This document shows positions 1 to 7,487 of a DNA stretch of 18,417 bases, piece after piece. Source of the stretch: CAG-791 sp002392385 (GTDB taxonomy: Bacteria > Bacillota > Clostridia > Lachnospirales > Lachnospiraceae); assembly GCA_946616295.1 (NCBI GenBank), contig CAMOIU010000059.1:1-18417 (forward strand), given 5' to 3'. Every line of letters starts with the position of its first letter. Position 1 is the stretch's first letter. A program made the translations under genes and the position numbers. The notes under the pieces were generated by a model. The model saw nothing but the letters and a program-made list of their open reading frames with translations. It did not search any database and was not told the DNA's origin.

Positions 1-68
1 TATACAGGTAAATCCACGTGGCTACAAATCGGAGGTCATTACATATTGTCTAAATAAGAAGAGCATCA

Positions 69-111
69 GGACAGGCATGAAGGCGCGGCCGGGTCTGTCC
101 GCGGGGGGACA
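69..111 (+). promoter_or_regulatory. Possible leader hairpins over the glgB ribosome binding site
   Basis: The G-run that would act as the glgB ribosome binding site (103-108) sits between TGTCC (96-100) and GGACA (107-111), a 5-bp hairpin that would bury it. CTGTCC (95-100) can instead pair with GGACAG at 69-74, a 6-bp stem that would free it. The two pairings exclude each other. This is seen by eye only. GC-rich leaders form such pairs by chance, and I see no convincing promoter in bases 1-68. Confidence 0.22.
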
Positions 112-116
112 CTTCT

Positions 117-1925
117 ATGGCAGGATTTGATTTTCAGAAGTTTTATATGGGCGACTGCTTCGACGCCTACAAGTATCTGGGCGCTCACCCCGTGGAGGGC
201 GGCGTGGTATTCCGCACCTTCGCGCCGGGTGCTGACCGCGTCACACTGATGGGCGAGTTCAACGGCTGGCAGGAAGAGGAGATGACCCAGCGGGTGCGGG
301 CCCAGTTCTATGAGTGCACGGTGCCCGGGGCCAGGGTCGGCCAGATGTACAAATATGTGATCTACAGCAAGGCCGGCAGGGTGGAGCACTGCGATCCCTA
401 CGGTTTTGGCATGGAGCTGCGGCCGGCCTGGGCGTCCATCGTCCGCGATCTGGAGGAGTATACCTTCGGGGACGATGCCTGGATGCGGCAGCGCAGCCTG
501 AATCTGGACGATCCCCTTAACATCTACGAGATGCACCTGGGCTCCTGGAGACGGAAGGAAACAGATCCGGAGGCAGACGTCGCGGAGGGCTGGTACCGGT
601 ACGACGAGATCGCCGGTCTCCTTATAGATTTCCTCAAGGAGAATCATTATACCCATGTGGAGTTCATGCCCCTGTCGGAGCATCCCTTCGACGGCAGCTG
701 GGGCTATCAGAACACCGGATTCTTCGCGCCCACCGCCCGCTACGGGACCGCCGCCCAGCTCCGCTATCTGGTGGACAGCCTCCACAGGGCCGGCTTCGGG
801 GCCATTCTGGATTTTGTCCCGGCCCATTTTGCCAGGGACAGCTACGGCCTGCTCCGCTATGACGGGACGCCCCTCTATGAGCTGCCCGACAGCGATGTCT
901 CCGGCAGTGAGTGGGGGACCTGCAATTTCATGTATTCCCGCAGGGAGGTCGTGACCTTCATGCAGTCCGCGGCCAACTACTGGCTGGCGGAATACCACTT
1001 CGACGGCCTGCGGATGGATGCCGTCAGCCGCCTGATCTACTGGCAGGGCGAGGAGTGGAGAGGCGTCAATCACGAGAACATCGCCTTCCTGCGCCGCATG
1101 AACAACGGCCTGCGCTGCCTCCATCCCACCGCCATGCTGATCGCGGAGGACTCCACCTCCTATCCCGGCTGCACACAGCCGGCGGACAGAGGGGGGCTGG
1201 GCTTCGATTATAAGTGGGACCTGGGCTGGATGAACGACACCCTGGACTACTTTATGAAGACCTCGGAGGAGAGGTCCCGGCTGCCTGAGAAGCTGACCTT
1301 CTCCATGTATTACTACTACAACGAGCGCTATCTGCTGCCCCTGTCCCACGACGAAGTGGTGCATGGCAAGAAGACCATCATCGATAAGATCTTCGGCAGC
1401 TATGAAGACAAGTTCCCGCAGCTGCGTGCCCTCTACCTCTATATGTACGTGCATCCGGGCAAAAAGCTGAACTTCATGGGCAACGAGCTGGCCATGTTCA
1501 GGGAATGGGACGAGACGCGGGAGCCGGACCTCTTCCTGCTCAAGTACCCCCTGCATGACTCCTTCCACGCCTATATGCAGACGCTGAACGGGCTCTACGC
1601 CTCCATGCCGGCCCTCTATGAGCTGGATTATATGCCGGAGGGCTTTAAGTGGCTGGTCATGAACGAGAACGGCAGCGACGTCTATGCCATCCGGCGCAGC
1701 GGCCGCATGTCCGCGGCGGTGGCCGTCTTCAATTTCTCAGACCGGGAACAGACCTGCCGGATCGGAGGAGACAGGGAGGAGACCTGGGAGCTGGTGCTGC
1801 ACACAGACTGGCAGCGGTTCAGCGGGAACACTAAGGAAACAGCCGTCAGATGCCGCGTCAGCAGCGGCAGACAGCAGATGATCATTCTGCCCGCCTTTTC
1901 GGGGGCGCTGTACAGGGTGGTTTAG
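117..1925 (+). CDS. glgB: 1,4-alpha-glucan (glycogen) branching enzyme
   Basis: This 602-residue cytoplasmic GH13 enzyme cuts alpha-1,4 glucan chains and rejoins them as alpha-1,6 branches in glycogen synthesis. The N-terminal part carries a CBM48-like glucan-binding region (about residues 20-110, with FAPGADRVTLMGEFNGW). The TIM-barrel follows. The family motifs are present: DGLRMDAVSR with the likely nucleophile Asp301, LIAEDS with the likely acid/base Glu344, and LSHDEVVHGK with Asp412. The C-terminal beta domain ends near residue 600. It is shorter than the roughly 730-residue enterobacterial enzyme, which has an extra N-terminal module, and matches the short form. The ATG follows a G-rich ribosome binding site. 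No other glycogen gene (glgA, glgC, glgD, glgP) is visible beside it, so it is either a lone gene or the last part of a cluster to the left of the window. The thioesterase follows after 26 bases. Confidence 0.95.
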   Translation: MAGFDFQKFYMGDCFDAYKYLGAHPVEGGVVFRTFAPGADRVTLMGEFNGWQEEEMTQRVRAQFYECTVPGARVGQMYKYVIYSKAGRVEHCDPYGFGMELRPAWASIVRDLEEYTFGDDAWMRQRSLNLDDPLNIYEMHLGSWRRKETDPEADVAEGWYRYDEIAGLLIDFLKENHYTHVEFMPLSEHPFDGSWGYQNTGFFAPTARYGTAAQLRYLVDSLHRAGFGAILDFVPAHFARDSYGLLRYDGTPLYELPDSDVSGSEWGTCNFMYSRREVVTFMQSAANYWLAEYHFDGLRMDAVSRLIYWQGEEWRGVNHENIAFLRRMNNGLRCLHPTAMLIAEDSTSYPGCTQPADRGGLGFDYKWDLGWMNDTLDYFMKTSEERSRLPEKLTFSMYYYYNERYLLPLSHDEVVHGKKTIIDKIFGSYEDKFPQLRALYLYMYVHPGKKLNFMGNELAMFREWDETREPDLFLLKYPLHDSFHAYMQTLNGLYASMPALYELDYMPEGFKWLVMNENGSDVYAIRRSGRMSAAVAVFNFSDREQTCRIGGDREETWELVLHTDWQRFSGNTKETAVRCRVSSGRQQMIILPAFSGALYRVV

Positions 1926-1951
1926 TACAGGAAGGATGAAAGAACAGAACG

Positions 1952-2428
1952 ATGTCGGAGAACAGACAGGACAAGCACAGTAAAGAAGAGCAGCTGAAGA
2001 GGATCAAGGCATTCTTTCAGGGAGATCATTACGCGACCGGCGTGACAGGCGCGGAGATCCTGGACGCGGAGCCCGGCTACGCCAGGGTGGGGCTCCGGCT
2101 GGATGACCGCCACATCAACGCGGTGGGCATCACCATGGGGGCCGTCTATTATACCATGGCGGATCTGGCGTCAGCCGTGGCCTCCAACGCGGCGCTGGCG
2201 GAGAAGATCGGGACAGAGGACCAGGCGGCAGCCACGACAGAGGGCACGCCGGCCGTGACCCTGGGCTCCAACATAACCTTCCTGACTACCCCCAGAGGAG
2301 ACTATCTCTGCGCGGAATGCCGGGCTGTCAGGGACGGCCGCAGGACAGGCTTCTACCGCACGGAGGTCAGGGACGAGCTGGGCACCCTGATCGCGGAGAT
2401 CACCTCGACCTGCTTCCGCATGGGCTGA
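1952..2428 (+). CDS. PaaI-family hotdog-fold thioesterase
   Basis: A 158-residue protein of the PaaI/YbgC-type hotdog thioesterase family, which hydrolyses acyl-CoA thioesters in the cytoplasm. The hotdog signature is seen around residues 50-80 (HINAVGITMGAVYYTMADLASAVASN, quoted in part), where the small-residue turn and the Asp of MADLA match the family's active-site helix. The closing strands, with SNITFLTTPRGD and the final TSTCFRMG, are also typical. The N-terminal 20 residues are charged and probably poorly ordered. An in-frame TGA lies 13-15 bases upstream of the ATG, so this start is the first possible one in the frame; its AAGGA site at 1932-1936 is rather far away. It lies 26 bases after glgB and may be cotranscribed. 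The natural acyl substrate cannot be told from sequence. It converges on the sortase gene with only six bases between stop codons. Confidence 0.85.
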   Translation: MSENRQDKHSKEEQLKRIKAFFQGDHYATGVTGAEILDAEPGYARVGLRLDDRHINAVGITMGAVYYTMADLASAVASNAALAEKIGTEDQAAATTEGTPAVTLGSNITFLTTPRGDYLCAECRAVRDGRRTGFYRTEVRDELGTLIAEITSTCFRMG

Positions 2429-2434
2429 CCGCCG

Positions 2435-3280
2435 TCACCGCACACGGACGGGAACGGCTGCCACAAGGTAGCGGGCGTCTTCGAACTCGTAGGCACAGGT
2501 AGAGAGAACAAATACATGGTCTGTTTCTCCGAACTCTTTGAGAGGTTGGAAATTGGAGCGGCCGGATGCGTATTCCATATAGGCGTCCAGCTGCTCTTTT
2601 TCTGTGTAGACAGTGTAGATATCGGCATCCGGGGCGTCCAGGTAACCGGCATAGAGATCCAGACGGTAGTCGGCCTCGGGGGTGAGATACCACATGCAGG
2701 GATGCTCTTCATAGTATTCCTGCCGTGTGTAGTTGTGGAGCATGGCGAACATGGAGCCGTCCTTCATATGGTGGCCGTAGAGAATGGTGGCCAGGTCTGC
2801 CAGCTGCGGATCGCACAGGCAGTCCATGAAGATACTGCCGGCGTCGTTGTATCTGCCGTCAATCATGGTATGCAGGTACTTGTCATTGTCGCGGGCCTGC
2901 AGGACCGGGTAGTTGACCACCGTGTCCTTGCAGTAGATCCAGCCCACCACGTCCGGGTTCTGGGCCTGCAGGGCCTCCCAGTCCACGGTGATGGGGGCCT
3001 TGTCCGGGAAGAGGGGGTCTTCTTCAGCCCCGGCGGGATCGTCCGCGGCCTGTTCCGCGGAGGCGTCGGATCCCGGAGTGTCCGCCACGTACTGGTCGGC
3101 GGTCTGACTGTACTGGAGACGGCCCTGCAGGTAGCCCCAGAAGATATTGAAGAGGCGCCAGCCGCTGTAGAGGAAGACACAGAGACAGACCAGCAGCAGG
3201 ACGGTGAAGACAGGACTCTTCTTCCCGGCGGGCTGTTTCTTATTGTCCTTATCGCTGTCCGTATATCTCAACCTTGCCAT
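2435..3280 (-). CDS. srtB: Class B sortase
   Basis: A 281-residue membrane-anchored transpeptidase that would attach a protein carrying a sorting signal to peptidoglycan. A basic N-terminus (residues 1-22) is followed by one membrane helix (about 23-42), a low-complexity acidic linker (about 65-95) and the sortase barrel. The SrtB hallmarks are clear: ATILYGHHMKDGSMF with catalytic His170, VLSTCAYEF with catalytic Cys262, and Arg270 in DARYLVAA. The length is typical of class B. The ATG at 3280 follows a GGAGG site six bases upstream. No substrate with an obvious C-terminal sorting signal is in this window, so this is either a housekeeping sortase acting on distant genes or a solitary one. 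A promoter is visible upstream, so it can be transcribed apart from the symporter. Confidence 0.93.
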   Translation of the reverse strand: MARLRYTDSDKDNKKQPAGKKSPVFTVLLLVCLCVFLYSGWRLFNIFWGYLQGRLQYSQTADQYVADTPGSDASAEQAADDPAGAEEDPLFPDKAPITVDWEALQAQNPDVVGWIYCKDTVVNYPVLQARDNDKYLHTMIDGRYNDAGSIFMDCLCDPQLADLATILYGHHMKDGSMFAMLHNYTRQEYYEEHPCMWYLTPEADYRLDLYAGYLDAPDADIYTVYTEKEQLDAYMEYASGRSNFQPLKEFGETDHVFVLSTCAYEFEDARYLVAAVPVRVR

Positions 3281-3344
3281 GTAAAGCCTCCTTCAGGCAA
3301 ATCGCGCATTCCGGGCGGCGGCATGAAGCCCCGCTGTTCATCAT

Positions 3345-3373
3345 AGTATATCCTCTGGACAGAAAACCCGCAA
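3345..3373 (-). promoter_or_regulatory. Sigma-A type promoter of the sortase gene
   Basis: On the minus strand, TTGCGG (plus positions 3368-3373) is followed after exactly 17 bases by TATACT (3345-3350). This is a good match to the vegetative consensus and would start transcription near 3338, giving a leader of about 57 bases before the sortase ATG. The -35 box lies inside the terminator hairpin of the upstream symporter gene. Confidence 0.6.
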
Positions 3374-3394
3374 GCACACAGGGTGCCTGCGGGT
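3361..3394 (-). terminator. Intrinsic terminator after the symporter gene
   Basis: On the minus strand, ACCCGCA pairs with TGCGGGT (plus positions 3388-3394 and 3366-3372), then after one mismatch GCAC pairs with GTGC around a five-base loop. The stem is followed by TTTTCT. It lies 45 bases beyond the symporter stop codon. The arrangement fits a rho-independent terminator. Confidence 0.7.
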
Positions 3395-3438
3395 CTTTAA
3401 AGATCTTCTCACTGCCGGACGCGGGGAGAGAGGGACGG

Positions 3439-4980
3439 TCAGTCCTCGTCCTCCAGAGAATGGGCCCTGCGGACCGTGACCTTCTGCTCGTAGGAGCTGA
3501 AGAGGTCGTTCAGGAAGGCGTCCTCCGGCTTGCGGGTGACGGCGCTGACGATCGGGACGGCGATGAGTCCGATGATCATGGCCGCTGCGCCGGCGTTGAT
3601 GGGGGACTTGATGAACTTCAGGAACATGTTGGAGACCGTGATCCCCACGCCCAGAATATAGCTGGCCCAGACGGAAGCCGCCGTGATCTTCCTGGAGTAG
3701 AGGCTGTACATGAAGGGAGCCAGGAAGGCACCGGCCAGAGCGCCCCAGGAGATACCCATGAGCTGGGCGATGAAGGTGGGCGGATTCAGGGCCAGGAGCA
3801 CGGACACCAGGATAAAGACGGCGATCAGGACCCGCATGATGCCCAGCTGCTTCTTATCATCCATATCGGGCATGACCGTCTCCTTGAGAAGGTCCAGGGT
3901 CAGCGTGGAGCTGGAGGTCAGCACCAGGGAGGACAGGGTGGACATGGAGGCGGAGAGCACCAGGACGATGACGATACCGATCAGGAGGTCGGGCAGGGTG
4001 GAGAGCATCTGGGGAATGATGCTGTCGTAAACGACGCCGCCGGCCTCGTTATAGATGGCAGGCACGTCGAACAGACGGGCAAAGCCGCCCAGGAAATAGC
4101 ATCCGCCGGCGATGATCACGGCAAAGAAGGTGGAGACGATGGTGCCTGTCTGCACGGCCTTTTCATCGCGGATGGCGTAGAATTTGTGGACCATCTGGGG
4201 CAGACCCCAGGTGCCCAGGGAGGTCAGGATCACGACGCCCAGCAGGTTGACCGGATCCGGGCCGAAAAACGCGGTGAAGAGACCTGAGGAGCCCTGCAGG
4301 GCCGGTACGGCGATGTCTTCGGCGCTGATCAGGGACAGCTCGCGGACAGCGTTGAGGAAGCCGCCCTGACCGGACAGGACCGCGCCGATGACCGCGCAGA
4401 TGCCGATCAGCATGATGATGCCCTGGATGAAATCATTGAGGGCGGTGGCGGTGTAGCCGCCGGCGATGACATAGATACCCGTCAGGGCCGCCATGACGAT
4501 CAGGCAGACGCTGTAGGGGATGTTGAAGGCCATGCCGAACAGACGGGACAGACCGTTATAGATGGAAGCCGTATAGGGGATCAGGAAAACGAAGGAGATC
4601 AGACTTCCCACGATCTGCAGCGGCTTGGAGCCGAACCGCTTGCCGAAAAAGTCGGGCATGGTCCGGGAATCCAGCTTCTGGGTCATGACGCGGGTCCTGC
4701 GGCCCAGGACCAGCCAGGCCAGGAGAGAACCGATGAAGGCATTGCCCAGACCGATCCAGGTGGCGGACAGACCGTACTTCCAGCCGAACTGGCCTGCATA
4801 TCCGACGAAGACCACGGAAGAGAAATAGCTGGTGCCGTAAGCGAAGGCAGTCAGCCAGGGACCGACACTGCGGCCGCCCAGAACGAAGCCGTTGACGTCC
4901 GTGGCATTGCGGCGGGAATAAAAGCCCACGCCGACCATAACGGAAAAGAAGACCAGAAGCAGCAGAAGCTTGATGAACAT
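3439..4980 (-). CDS. Sodium:solute symporter (SSS family, PutP-like)
   Basis: A 513-residue polytopic membrane protein of the SSS/SLC5 family, which uses the sodium gradient to import a solute. The family pattern is visible throughout: the N-terminal GFVLGGRSVGPWLTAFAYGTSYFS segment (quoted in part), the VIAGGYTATALNDFIQG segment, and the Na2-site-like VLSASMSTLSSLVLTSSS helix. About 13 membrane segments are expected, and hydrophobic stretches fill almost the whole length except the charged C-terminal tail. It resembles sodium/proline symporters most, but SSS substrates (proline, pantothenate, sugars and others) cannot be assigned safely by eye. I chose the ATG at 4980 because AGAGGAG lies eight bases upstream; an in-frame ATG at 5031 has no such site and would add 17 non-hydrophobic residues. 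A perfect consensus promoter and tandem repeats lie upstream. Confidence 0.88.
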   Translation of the reverse strand: MFIKLLLLLVFFSVMVGVGFYSRRNATDVNGFVLGGRSVGPWLTAFAYGTSYFSSVVFVGYAGQFGWKYGLSATWIGLGNAFIGSLLAWLVLGRRTRVMTQKLDSRTMPDFFGKRFGSKPLQIVGSLISFVFLIPYTASIYNGLSRLFGMAFNIPYSVCLIVMAALTGIYVIAGGYTATALNDFIQGIIMLIGICAVIGAVLSGQGGFLNAVRELSLISAEDIAVPALQGSSGLFTAFFGPDPVNLLGVVILTSLGTWGLPQMVHKFYAIRDEKAVQTGTIVSTFFAVIIAGGCYFLGGFARLFDVPAIYNEAGGVVYDSIIPQMLSTLPDLLIGIVIVLVLSASMSTLSSLVLTSSSTLTLDLLKETVMPDMDDKKQLGIMRVLIAVFILVSVLLALNPPTFIAQLMGISWGALAGAFLAPFMYSLYSRKITAASVWASYILGVGITVSNMFLKFIKSPINAGAAAMIIGLIAVPIVSAVTRKPEDAFLNDLFSSYEQKVTVRRAHSLEDED

Positions 4981-5046
4981 AGGGATACTCCTCTCAGCGC
5001 GCGGCCCCCTTATCACGGCCGCATGGTACAAATTGCAACTTTGACA

Positions 5047-5078
5047 CTTAAACGCTTAAACGCATAAACGCTTTAAAG
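5047..5078 (-). repeat. Tandem 8-bp repeats in the symporter leader (candidate operator)
   Basis: On the plus strand the units read CTTAAACG (5047-5054), CTTAAACG (5055-5062), CATAAACG (5063-5070) and the diverged CTTTAAAG (5071-5078). The first two are identical and the third differs in one base. The last unit lies in a 10-bp palindrome, GCTTTAAAGC (5070-5079). The array begins only a few bases downstream of the predicted transcription start of the symporter, a common place for a repressor operator. The AT-rich array stands out from its GC-rich surroundings. Confidence 0.5.
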
Positions 5079-5087
5079 CCATAAAGT

Positions 5088-5116
5088 ATTATAGGAAGGA
5101 CCTTCACCGATGTCAA
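5088..5116 (-). promoter_or_regulatory. Perfect consensus sigma-A promoter of the symporter gene
   Basis: On the minus strand TTGACA (plus positions 5111-5116) is followed after exactly 17 bases by TATAAT (5088-5093). All twelve consensus bases match. Transcription would start near 5081, about 100 bases before the symporter ATG. A promoter this strong usually needs a repressor, which fits the tandem repeats just downstream. Confidence 0.8.
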
Positions 5117-5176
5117 GAATGTATGTAAAGAATCTGTGAATAATCCGGGGCGGGAGATGCTTTTCACCGGCCTCTG

Positions 5177-5185
5177 TGGTATAGT
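5177..5185 (+). promoter_or_regulatory. Extended -10 promoter of the LCP gene
   Basis: TGGTATAGT is an extended -10 element (TG, one base, then TATAGT at 5180-5185). No good -35 box is seen at the usual distance. Transcription would start near 5192, giving a leader of about 84 bases before the LCP start codon. It is divergent from the symporter promoter some 60 bases away. Confidence 0.45.
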
Positions 5186-5275
5186 CGGAAAAAAGCAAAA
5201 GCGGGCAGTAGCCGGCATGCGGAAAGGCTTGTATGCAGGCGCCGCTGCAGAATAAATGCGGGAGGCGTTTTAAAA

Positions 5276-6505
5276 ATGACAGAGAAGAGAATGCGCATGG
5301 ATCCTGCCGAGGAACGCGCATATGAAGAATATGTACTGCGCAGAGAACTGCGCTCGACCAGAGAGGGACGGCGGGCCGTCAGGCCCCGGGAGGACAGGAA
5401 GGCGCCCGCGGGCGGCAGCCGTAGGGCGGCCGCCGCGGTGAAGAGGAAGAAAGTCCGGCGCAGGCGCGGGCACCCCATCCTGCGGATCCTGGGCGCCCTG
5501 GCTGTCCTGGCGGCGGCTGCCTGTGTGGGCCTGCTCCTCTACGCGGTCCACGGGATCCCCCGCTATGAGGGGCCGGAGATCCAGGCTCCCGTGGTCGAAG
5601 CGCCCCGGGACGACACCGGCGGAGCGGCCGGCGGCGTGGACGAGGCCATGGAGGACTACACCAACATCGCGCTTTTCGGCGTGGATTCCCGGTCCCAGGA
5701 TCTCCTGGAGGGCAACAACCGCAGCGATTCCATCATGATCGTCTCCATCCATAAAAAGACCGGGGACATGAAGGTCGTCTCGGTCTTCAGGGACACGGTC
5801 CTGGATGTGGGAGACGGCTACTATACCAAGTGCAATGCTGCCTATGCCTACGGAGGCCCCTCTCAGGCCGTGGCCATGCTTAACAACAACCTGGACCTGA
5901 ACGTGACGGATTTCATCACCATTGGTTTCGAGGGCCTGGCGGACGCTATCGACGCCCTGGGCGGCATCGAGCTGGAGATCACGGAGGAAGAGGCGGACTA
6001 CATCAATATGTACGTCCACGACATGAGCCGGGAGCTGGGCACGCCGGACACACCCGTATCCGGGGCGGGCACCCAGACCCTGAACGGCATCCAGGCGACG
6101 GCCTACTGCAGGATCCGCTACACGGCGGGGGATGATTTCCGCCGGGCCCAGAGGCAGAGGACGGTCCTGCAGCTGACGGCCGAGAAGGCCGCCGGGGCCA
6201 ATCCCATCCAGCTCTATCGTGTGCTGACGGCCCTGTCCGAGGAGGTCACCACCTCCCTGTCCGACAAGGAGATGACCGGCCTGATCACCCGGCTGGGCGG
6301 GCTGTCCGTTTCCGACACCATGGGATTTCCCCGGGAGGACGGGCGCGTTTTTGCCATGATCGAGGGCCAGGACTGCATCGTGCCCGACACCCTGACGGAG
6401 GAGGTCAGTGCCCTGCACGCCTTCCTCTTCGGGACAGAAGATTACCTGCCCTCCCAGGGCGTACAGGACCGCAGCGCGACGATTTCCGGGCTGGCCGGCC
6501 GATAA
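5276..6505 (+). CDS. LytR-CpsA-Psr (LCP) family cell-wall glycopolymer ligase
   Basis: A 409-residue membrane-anchored LCP protein. The family transfers undecaprenyl-linked glycopolymers, such as teichoic acids or capsule, onto peptidoglycan outside the membrane. A very basic cytoplasmic N-terminus (residues 1-66, with KRKKVRRRR) precedes one membrane helix (about 68-91). The LCP domain begins near residue 128 with NIALFGVDSR, and shows the pyrophosphate-contacting residues in NNRSDSIMI (Arg149) and VSVFRDT (Arg172). The later YCRIRYTAGDDFRRAQRQ motif (about 277-294) is also characteristic. The ATG has GGGAGG about ten bases upstream. An in-frame ATG seven codons on (MRMDPAEE) is possible but less well placed. 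The HPt gene follows after 11 bases, so the two are probably cotranscribed. The polymer attached is unknown. Confidence 0.92.
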   Translation: MTEKRMRMDPAEERAYEEYVLRRELRSTREGRRAVRPREDRKAPAGGSRRAAAAVKRKKVRRRRGHPILRILGALAVLAAAACVGLLLYAVHGIPRYEGPEIQAPVVEAPRDDTGGAAGGVDEAMEDYTNIALFGVDSRSQDLLEGNNRSDSIMIVSIHKKTGDMKVVSVFRDTVLDVGDGYYTKCNAAYAYGGPSQAVAMLNNNLDLNVTDFITIGFEGLADAIDALGGIELEITEEEADYINMYVHDMSRELGTPDTPVSGAGTQTLNGIQATAYCRIRYTAGDDFRRAQRQRTVLQLTAEKAAGANPIQLYRVLTALSEEVTTSLSDKEMTGLITRLGGLSVSDTMGFPREDGRVFAMIEGQDCIVPDTLTEEVSALHAFLFGTEDYLPSQGVQDRSATISGLAGR

Positions 6506-6516
6506 GGAGAGATGAG

Positions 6517-6873
6517 ATGATCAGAGAGTTTTACGAGAGGGCAGGCGGCGATTACGCGGCAGCCCTGCAGGCTTTTCGCACGGAGGAGCGTGTGAGGCGC
6601 TATCTCTGTCGTTTTCCCGAGGACTCCAGTTACGCGGACCTGAACCGGGCTCTGGAGAGAGAGGATACGGAGGAGGCCTTCCGGGCGGCCCACAGTCTCA
6701 AGGGCGTCGCCCTGACCCTCCGCCTGACAGCCCTCTATGAGGCGGCCGCGGAGGTGACGGAGGCCCTCAGACACGCCGACGGCGTCCGGGCCTGTGCCCT
6801 TATGCAGGCATTGACTGCCGCCTACGCCAGGACCCTGGAGGCAGTCGGAGAGCTGGCACGGGCGGACGGATAA
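6517..6873 (+). CDS. Stand-alone HPt (histidine phosphotransfer) domain protein
   Basis: A 118-residue, apparently all-helical protein made up almost entirely of an HPt domain. The HPt signature AHSLKGVALTL is at residues 58-68, with the phospho-accepting histidine at His59. HPt proteins relay phosphate between a receiver domain and another receiver or kinase in multistep phosphorelays. The ATG follows an AAGGAG site nine bases behind the LCP stop region, and the intergenic gap is 11 bases, so it is likely translated from the LCP transcript. No histidine kinase or receiver gene is in the window, so its partners are encoded elsewhere. The histidine is intact, which argues for a working phosphotransfer protein rather than a structural relic. 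Confidence 0.85.
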   Translation: MIREFYERAGGDYAAALQAFRTEERVRRYLCRFPEDSSYADLNRALEREDTEEAFRAAHSLKGVALTLRLTALYEAAAEVTEALRHADGVRACALMQALTAAYARTLEAVGELARADG

Positions 6874-6924
6874 CAGGGCACCGCGGTGAAGCGGTAAATA
6901 ATAAAAAAAATATAAACTATCAGA

Positions 6925-6952
6925 TTGTGCTTTCCTCAAAATCTGCTACAAT
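6925..6952 (+). promoter_or_regulatory. Promoter of mscL
   Basis: TTGTGC (6925-6930) and TACAAT (6947-6952) are separated by 16 bases, and TGC directly before TACAAT makes an extended -10 element. The region just upstream (6895-6920) is strongly AT-rich with an A-run, like an UP element. Transcription would start near 6959, about 47 bases before the mscL ATG. Confidence 0.65.
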
Positions 6953-7005
6953 TAGGAATTGATATAGAAAAGCTTTGCGCACTTCATTATAAGGAGGAAA
7001 CAGGA

Positions 7006-7419
7006 ATGAAGGGATTTATGGAAGAGTTTAAGAAGTTTATTGCCCGCGGCAACGTCATGGACATGGCCGTCGGCGTGATCATCGGCGGTGCTTTCTCCGC
7101 GATCGTCACCTCCCTGGTGGAAGATATCATCAGCCCTCTGCTGGGTGTCTTCGGCGGAATGAATTTCGACAAGATCGTGATCAGCCTGGGCGGCGAGGCC
7201 AGCCTCGGCATCGGCAAGTTCATCACCGCAGTCATCAATTTCCTGATCATTGCCTTCGTTCTGTTCACCATCATCAAGGCCATCAACAAGATGCAGGAAG
7301 TTGTCAAGAAGCCCGAGGAGGAGAAGGAAGCGGCTCCGACCACCAAGATCTGCCCTTACTGCAAGAGCGAGATCAGCATCGAGGCGACCCGCTGCCCTCA
7401 CTGCACATCTCAGCTTTGA
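7006..7419 (+). CDS. mscL: Large-conductance mechanosensitive channel MscL with C-terminal zinc ribbon
   Basis: A 137-residue membrane channel that opens under membrane tension and releases solutes during osmotic downshock. The N-terminal amphipathic helix (KGFMEEFKKFIARGNVMDMAV, quoted in part) and TM1 (about 16-45, with GVIIGGAFSAIVTSLVEDIISP in part) match MscL closely. TM2 spans about residues 70-92. The usual C-terminal bundle helix is replaced or extended by a charged linker (100-112) and a four-cysteine zinc ribbon, CPYC (116-119) and CPHC (130-133). I place the start at 7006 because AAGGAGG lies just upstream and it gives the standard MscL N-terminus; the frame is open further upstream but that part would overlap the promoter. 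It has its own promoter and appears monocistronic. Homologues with this ribbon exist in related Clostridia as far as I know. Confidence 0.95.
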   Translation: MKGFMEEFKKFIARGNVMDMAVGVIIGGAFSAIVTSLVEDIISPLLGVFGGMNFDKIVISLGGEASLGIGKFITAVINFLIIAFVLFTIIKAINKMQEVVKKPEEEKEAAPTTKICPYCKSEISIEATRCPHCTSQL

Positions 7420-7487
7420 TCATTGTCCTGTGACGGTCACGGCCGCGGACGCGGGCTGACCGGAGGCGAATTCTATCAGGTATACAG

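Noticed and set aside
66..1568. 500-codon open frame on the minus strand
   Set aside because: It lies antisense to glgB, which has full family motifs. Its translation is rich in His, Gln, Val and Gly with no recognisable domain, as expected of a GC-rich shadow frame.
4981..5031. Upstream ATG start for the symporter
   Set aside because: It has no ribosome binding site and adds 17 unrelated residues; the ATG at 4980 has AGAGGAG at the right distance.
5047..5078. CRISPR array
   Set aside because: The units are 8 bp and directly abutting, without spacers.
6874..6915. Terminator after the HPt gene
   Set aside because: ACCGC and GCGGT form a short stem, but an A-run follows it, not a T-run, so it is not an intrinsic terminator on the plus strand.
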